Below the pieces are notes generated by a model. It was given only the letters and a program-made list of their open reading frames with translations. It was not told where the DNA came from and did not search any database. This document shows positions 59,843 to 64,000 of a DNA stretch of 64,000 bases, one piece after another; position 1 is the first letter of the stretch, and the number at the start of each line of letters is the position of its first letter. Location of the stretch: positions 1 to 64,000 of the forward strand of contig NZ_JAIVKM010000008.1 in assembly GCF_020523985.1 (NCBI RefSeq), read 5' to 3'. The DNA comes from Mangrovibacter yixingensis. Lineage in GTDB: Bacteria > Pseudomonadota > Gammaproteobacteria > Enterobacterales > Enterobacteriaceae. A program made the position numbers and the translations under genes.

Positions 59843-62800
59843 GTGCGCCTGCTAATCCTGTTTCTGGTGACTCTGAGTCTCAGCCTGGGGGCGCACGCCG
59901 CCCCTTCTACAACAGATAACGACGCAATTGCTCAGGCACTGGAGCAAGCGAAAACTAATAAAAATCAGCCAGGCCAGGCGGAGCTAATTGAAACCCTTCA
60001 GGCAGCATTGAACGCCCTTGATGAGCGCGCACACGCCCAGCAACAGGCCGATGAATACCAGCAAGTTATCGATAATTTTCCCAAACTCTCTCAATCGTTA
60101 CGCCAGCAACTGGCTACCTCGCCCACGCAAACGGAAAAAATCCCTGCCTGATTACCCACAGACGTGCTGAACCAGGAAATTCTCCAGCTCAGCAGCAAGT
60201 TGCTGGATAAAACACGGGAAGCTCAGCAGGAGCAAGAGAAAAGCCGCGATATTACCGATTCACTGAACCAGTTGCCGCAACAGCAGACCGATATTCGCCG
60301 GCAGCTGGGTGAACTGGAGCGCCGTTCTGGTATCAGTGTGTCCAATACGCCTCTGGCACAGGCACAACAATGGGCGCTTCAGGCGGATATCAGCCGTTTG
60401 CGGGCCAGGCTTACTGAACTGGAACTGGCACAGCTTTCTGCAAATAATCGCCAGGAACTGGCAAGGCTACGAGCAAACCTTGCTGAAAAACAAAGTGAGC
60501 TGTTAGACGAGCGGCTACAGGCACTACGAAATCAACTTAATAATCAGCGCCAACGCGAAGCAGAGAAAGCGCTGGAAAGCACTGAGTTATTGGCGGAAAA
60601 CAGCGAAAACCTGCCACCAGAAATTGAAGCACAATTTACGGTTAACCGTGAACTTTCTCAGGCTTTGAATCTGCAGGCTAACCGCATGGATCTGGTTGCA
60701 TCCCAGCAGCGCCAGGCTGCAAACCAAATTCTGCAAGTACGCCAGGCGCTCAACACACTGCGTGAGCAATCGCAATGGTTGGGGGTATCTAACGTGCTGG
60801 GTGAAACACTGCGTGCTCAGGTTGCCCGTTTGCCTGAAATGCCCAAGCCGCAGCAAGTTGATACCGAAATGGCGCAAATTCGTGTTCAACGGTTGCGCTA
60901 TGAAGACCAGTTGAACAAACAACCGCAATTGCGCCAAGTTCGCCAGGCCAGTGGCCAGCCACTGACTCAGGAACAAGAACGTATTCTTAACGCCCAGTTA
61001 CGCACCCAACGTGAATTGCTGAGTTCGTTACTGCAAGGGGGCGATGCGCTTATTCTTGAACTGACGAAACTGCGAGTCGCCAACAGCCAGTTAGAAGATG
61101 CACTGAAAGAGGTCAACGAAGCCACCCACCGTTACCTGTTCTGGACTGCAGATGTCAGTGCTATCTCTTTGAGTTGGCCACTGGATATTATGCAGGATCT
61201 GCGCCGTCTGCTCTCGCTTGATACCCTGGGGCAGTTGGGGAAAGCAGCGGGCATGATGCTTACCAGCCGGGAAACACTGATTCCTTTGTTTGCAGCGCTG
61301 GTATTGGTTGGCTTCAGTATCAGTTCCCGCCGCCGCTTTTCAGCTTTCCTGCAACGGTCAAGCAGCCGGGTGGGCAAAGTCACTCAAGATCATTTCTATC
61401 TCACCATTCGCACTGTTTTCTGGTCGATTCTGGTTGCTTCCCCTTTACCCGTCTTATGGGGAATCCTCGGACACGGATTACAACAAGCCTGGCCCTGGCC
61501 AATTGCAGTCGCAGTTGGGGACGGCGTGACAGCCACCGTGCCTTTACTTTGGGTGGTGATGATTTGCGCCACTTTTGCACGCAGCAATGGCCTGTTTGTT
61601 GCCCACTTTGGCTGGCCGCGCCACCGGGTAGCCCGGGCTATGCGTTATTACCTGATGAGCATTGGTTTAATTGTGCCGCTGATTATGGCGCTTATCATGT
61701 TCGATAACCTCAATGACAGGGAGTTCTCTGCTTCGTTGGGCCGGCTGTGCTTTGTTCTGATTTGTGGTGCGTTGGCTATTGTCACACTCAGTTTAAAACG
61801 CGCCGGGATCCCTTTGTGGCTGGATAAACAAGGTAATGGCGACAATGTCCCCAACAGGCTGTTTTGGAACTTACTGATCTGCGCACCAGCGCTGGCAGCA
61901 CTGGCATCACTGGTGGGTTATCTCGCAACAGCCCAGGCCTTGCTGGCACGCCTGGAAACGTCTGTCGCTATCTGGTTTTTACTGCTGGTTATCTACCATA
62001 TCGTTCGCCGCTGGATGCTGATTCAGCGCCGCCGTCTGGCATTTGACCGGGCCAGGCATAGACGGGCGGAGATCCTTGCCCAACGGGCAAAAGGGGAAGA
62101 TGAATCGGTACAGGGCCACAGCGCAGAAGGCAGCCCGGAGTTTCCTGAAGATGCCGAGATAGATCTGGATACGATCAGCGTTCAGTCTCTCCGCCTGGTG
62201 CGATCCCTGCTGACACTGGTCGCATTGATCTCTGTGATCGCATTATGGTCAGAGATCCATTCGGCATTCAGCTTCCTGGAAAACATCTCATTGTGGGATG
62301 TCACCACCACTATACAGGGTGTGGAAAGTATCGAACCCATTACCGTTGGCGCGGTGCTTATCGCCATTCTGGTGTTCATCATCACTATGCAACTGGTACG
62401 TAACCTGCCAGCCCTGCTGGAACTGGCAATACTACAGCACCTGGATCTCACCCCCGGCACAGGCTATGCCATTACCACTGTGACCAAATATTTGCTGATG
62501 CTGTTAGGTGGCCTGGTCGGGTTTTCCATGATTGGTATTGAGTGGGCCAAATTACAGTGGCTGGTTGCTGCATTAGGTGTGGGGCTGGGGTTTGGTTTAC
62601 AGGAGATTTTCGCCAACTTCATTTCCGGGCTGATTATCTTGTTTGAGAAACCCATTCGTATTGGCGATACCGTAACGATTCGTGACCTGACAGGCAGTAT
62701 CACCAAAATCAACACCCGCGCCACCACCATTAGCGACTGGGATCGCAAAGAGATAATCGTCCCCAACAAAGCCTTTATTACTGAACAGTTCATTAACTGG

Positions 62801-63181
62801 TCGCTGTCTGATTCCGTTACCCGTGTAGTGCTCAGTGTCCCAGCACCAGTCGAAGCCGATACCGAAACCGTTACGGGTATTTTACTTACAGCAGCACAGC
62901 GTTGTTCACTGGTCATTGATAACCCACCGCCAGAGGCTTACCTGGTCGATATACAACAGGGCATTCAACTTTTTGAACTGCGTATTTATGCTGCAGAGAT
63001 GGGGCACCGCATGCCGTTACGTCATGAACTCCACCAATTAATTCTGCTGGGCTTCCGGGAACAGAGTATTGACCTGCCGTTCCCACCGTTCCAAATGCGG
63101 CTGGAATCTCTGGATGGTAAGCGTAGCGCGACCACCCTCACCTCTTCGGGCAAAGGCGTGCGAACGCCAGGTAGTTTGTAA
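59843..63181 (+). pseudogene. mscM: mscM, miniconductance mechanosensitive channel with an in-frame TGA
   Basis: Codons 1-102 (from GTG 59843) encode a signal peptide and the start of the periplasmic coiled coil; TGA at 60149-60151 stops the frame. The same frame resumes at once (TTA CCC ACA GAC GTG) and stays open for 1005 more codons, aligning with E. coli MscM (1107 residues) through the periplasmic helices, eleven membrane helices and the MscS-like pore with LGVGLGFGLQEIFANF. Only one base separates it from an intact gene. Possibilities are a recent nonsense mutation, restart at GTG 60164 (without signal peptide or ribosome site), low-level UGA readthrough, or a sequencing error. It follows psd by 20 bp. 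Confidence 0.75.
60164..63181 (+). CDS. Downstream reading frame of interrupted mscM
   Basis: 1005 codons from GTG 60164. Contains all membrane helices, the MscS pore helix (about residues 800-830) and the cytoplasmic beta and alpha-beta domains (IRIGDTVTIRDLTGSITKIN, WDRKEIIVPNKAFITEQFIN), so any product made would carry the channel core. It lacks the signal peptide and about 107 N-terminal residues, and no ribosome site precedes the GTG, so membrane insertion and expression are doubtful. Confidence 0.5.
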   Translation: MLNQEILQLSSKLLDKTREAQQEQEKSRDITDSLNQLPQQQTDIRRQLGELERRSGISVSNTPLAQAQQWALQADISRLRARLTELELAQLSANNRQELARLRANLAEKQSELLDERLQALRNQLNNQRQREAEKALESTELLAENSENLPPEIEAQFTVNRELSQALNLQANRMDLVASQQRQAANQILQVRQALNTLREQSQWLGVSNVLGETLRAQVARLPEMPKPQQVDTEMAQIRVQRLRYEDQLNKQPQLRQVRQASGQPLTQEQERILNAQLRTQRELLSSLLQGGDALILELTKLRVANSQLEDALKEVNEATHRYLFWTADVSAISLSWPLDIMQDLRRLLSLDTLGQLGKAAGMMLTSRETLIPLFAALVLVGFSISSRRRFSAFLQRSSSRVGKVTQDHFYLTIRTVFWSILVASPLPVLWGILGHGLQQAWPWPIAVAVGDGVTATVPLLWVVMICATFARSNGLFVAHFGWPRHRVARAMRYYLMSIGLIVPLIMALIMFDNLNDREFSASLGRLCFVLICGALAIVTLSLKRAGIPLWLDKQGNGDNVPNRLFWNLLICAPALAALASLVGYLATAQALLARLETSVAIWFLLLVIYHIVRRWMLIQRRRLAFDRARHRRAEILAQRAKGEDESVQGHSAEGSPEFPEDAEIDLDTISVQSLRLVRSLLTLVALISVIALWSEIHSAFSFLENISLWDVTTTIQGVESIEPITVGAVLIAILVFIITMQLVRNLPALLELAILQHLDLTPGTGYAITTVTKYLLMLLGGLVGFSMIGIEWAKLQWLVAALGVGLGFGLQEIFANFISGLIILFEKPIRIGDTVTIRDLTGSITKINTRATTISDWDRKEIIVPNKAFITEQFINWSLSDSVTRVVLSVPAPVEADTETVTGILLTAAQRCSLVIDNPPPEAYLVDIQQGIQLFELRIYAAEMGHRMPLRHELHQLILLGFREQSIDLPFPPFQMRLESLDGKRSATTLTSSGKGVRTPGSL

Positions 63182-63186
63182 AAACA

Positions 63187-63217
63187 AAAACCCCCGCCAT
63201 ACTCTGGCTGGGGTTTT
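63187..63217. terminator. Bidirectional terminator between mscM and epmA
   Basis: AAAACCCC / GGGGTTTT (63187-63194 with 63210-63217) with an inner CCA / TGG pair; A- and T-runs on the two sides serve convergent genes. Confidence 0.75.
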
Positions 63218-63243
63218 AATCAGTTGGTTTTCGCAGTGGTTTA

Positions 63244-64000
63244 TCAGGCCCTGTCCACAGTAAAAGCAATCACCTCAGATAAACTTTCTGCATTCAGTGC
63301 CAGCATCATCAGGCGATCAACACCCAATGCAACACCGGAACAATCCGGCATACCAGCTTTCAGTGCTTCCAGCAGGTTAACGTCCACGGGCTGTTGAGGA
63401 AGCCCTTTTGCGGCACGTTTACGGTTATCCTGCTCAAAGCGCTGTTGTTGTTCACCTGCATCGGTCAGCTCATGGAAACCATTCGCCAGTTCCACGCCCC
63501 GGAAATAGACTTCAAAGCGCTCTGCCACACGGTGGTCTTCCGTACTGATTTGCGCAAGTGCGGCCTGGCTTGCCGGGAAATGGTACACAAAAGTCGGCTT
63601 ATCTTTACCAATATGTGGTTCCACACCCATGGCAAACAACAATTGCAACAGCGTATCCCGGTCTTCTTCGGTATCAGCGATATTACTTAAATCAAGGCGG
63701 GCAGCGACTTCACGTAACTGCTGCTTATCTGCAGACAGCGGGTCGATTTCAAGATACCGCTGAAACGCTTGCTGATACGAGAGCGATTCTGCCGGGCTGC
63801 ATTCCAGCACTTGTTGTAACAAGTCATCCACCTCGTTCATCAGGCGATACATGTCATAGCAAGGCCGGTACCATTCAAGCATCGTAAACTCAGGGTTATG
63901 GTAACGCCCCATTTCTTCATTACGAAAACTACGACACAACTGATAAATCGGCCCACAACCTGCCGCAAGCAAGCGCTTCATGTGGTATTCCGGGCTGGTC
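63244..64000 (-). CDS. epmA: EpmA, elongation factor P--(R)-beta-lysine ligase (C-terminal part)
   Basis: The frame covers 252 codons and is still open at the right edge, beginning [20 protein letters not shown], so the N-terminal fifth is outside. Class II aminoacyl-tRNA synthetase core related to LysRS: motif 2 [20 protein letters not shown] and motif 3 [12 protein letters not shown] are visible. EpmA attaches beta-lysine to EF-P (Lys34). An internal Met at 63981 is not the true start. Confidence 0.96.
   Translation of the reverse strand, partial: TSPEYHMKRLLAAGCGPIYQLCRSFRNEEMGRYHNPEFTMLEWYRPCYDMYRLMNEVDDLLQQVLECSPAESLSYQQAFQRYLEIDPLSADKQQLREVAARLDLSNIADTEEDRDTLLQLLFAMGVEPHIGKDKPTFVYHFPASQAALAQISTEDHRVAERFEVYFRGVELANGFHELTDAGEQQQRFEQDNRKRAAKGLPQQPVDVNLLEALKAGMPDCSGVALGVDRLMMLALNAESLSEVIAFTVDRA

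Noticed and set aside
60149-60164. Selenocysteine at the mscM TGA
   Set aside because: No SECIS-like hairpin was noticed right after the codon, and homologues have no Sec or Cys there.

Overview
The window is chromosomal DNA from a member of the Enterobacteriaceae. Gene order is that of the E. coli 94-95 minute region read in reverse (ytfP-tamB-tamA / msrA / ytfL / ytfK / ytfJ / cysQ ... rpsF-priB-rpsR-rplI ... aidB / rlmB ... rnr-nsrR-purA ... hflC-hflK-hflX-hfq-miaA-mutL-amiB-tsaE-nnr / queG / three tRNA-Gly / orn / rsgA-psd-mscM / epmA), and most products align almost residue for residue with their E. coli counterparts. The genus cannot be settled from this sequence alone.

Layout. 1-1319 holds the start of a large repetitive autotransporter-type adhesin that runs off the left edge; upstream of it lies a dense cluster of Dam (GATC) sites inside two identical dyads. 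1780-28713 is conserved host backbone: cell-envelope assembly (TamAB), oxidative and nitrosative repair (MsrA, YtfE with an NsrR operator), the YtfH/QorB redox pair, transport (YtfL, YtfF, CycA), the S6-PriB-S18-L9 operon, stress lipoproteins and small periplasmic proteins, a Cache-type chemoreceptor, AidB and RlmB. Several E. coli genes are missing at junctions (cpdB, the ula cluster, yjfIJKLMC). A 38-codon chemoreceptor tail remains between ytfF and ytfE, and mscM carries one in-frame stop.

28764-39990 (approximate) is an 11.2-kb AT-richer element inserted between rlmB and rnr, which are neighbours in E. coli. It carries a large serine recombinase at its left end, an HNH-like zinc-ribbon protein, a small HTH protein, a small serine resolvase preceded by a Tn3-style res site, and a late-type operon whose recognisable products are phage tail proteins: a tape measure and a Dit-like distal tail protein. 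I find no capsid, portal, terminase, lysis or replication gene. Its long noncoding stretches are rich in structure: a duplicated 200-250 bp module, iteron-like repeats, two near-consensus sigma-70 promoters each followed by a folded leader or RNA, and a terminator just before the tape-measure gene. I read this as a candidate phage satellite or phage-derived element carrying tail genes but no head genes. That reading is an inference; the genes and repeats are directly visible.

40091-64000 returns to the host backbone: RNase R, NsrR (whose operator lies upstream of ytfE in the same window), PurA, the hfl/hfq/miaA/mutL/amiB/tsaE/nnr supergroup, QueG, three near-identical tRNA-Gly(GCC) genes, Orn, RsgA, Psd, the interrupted mscM and the C-terminal part of EpmA at the right edge.
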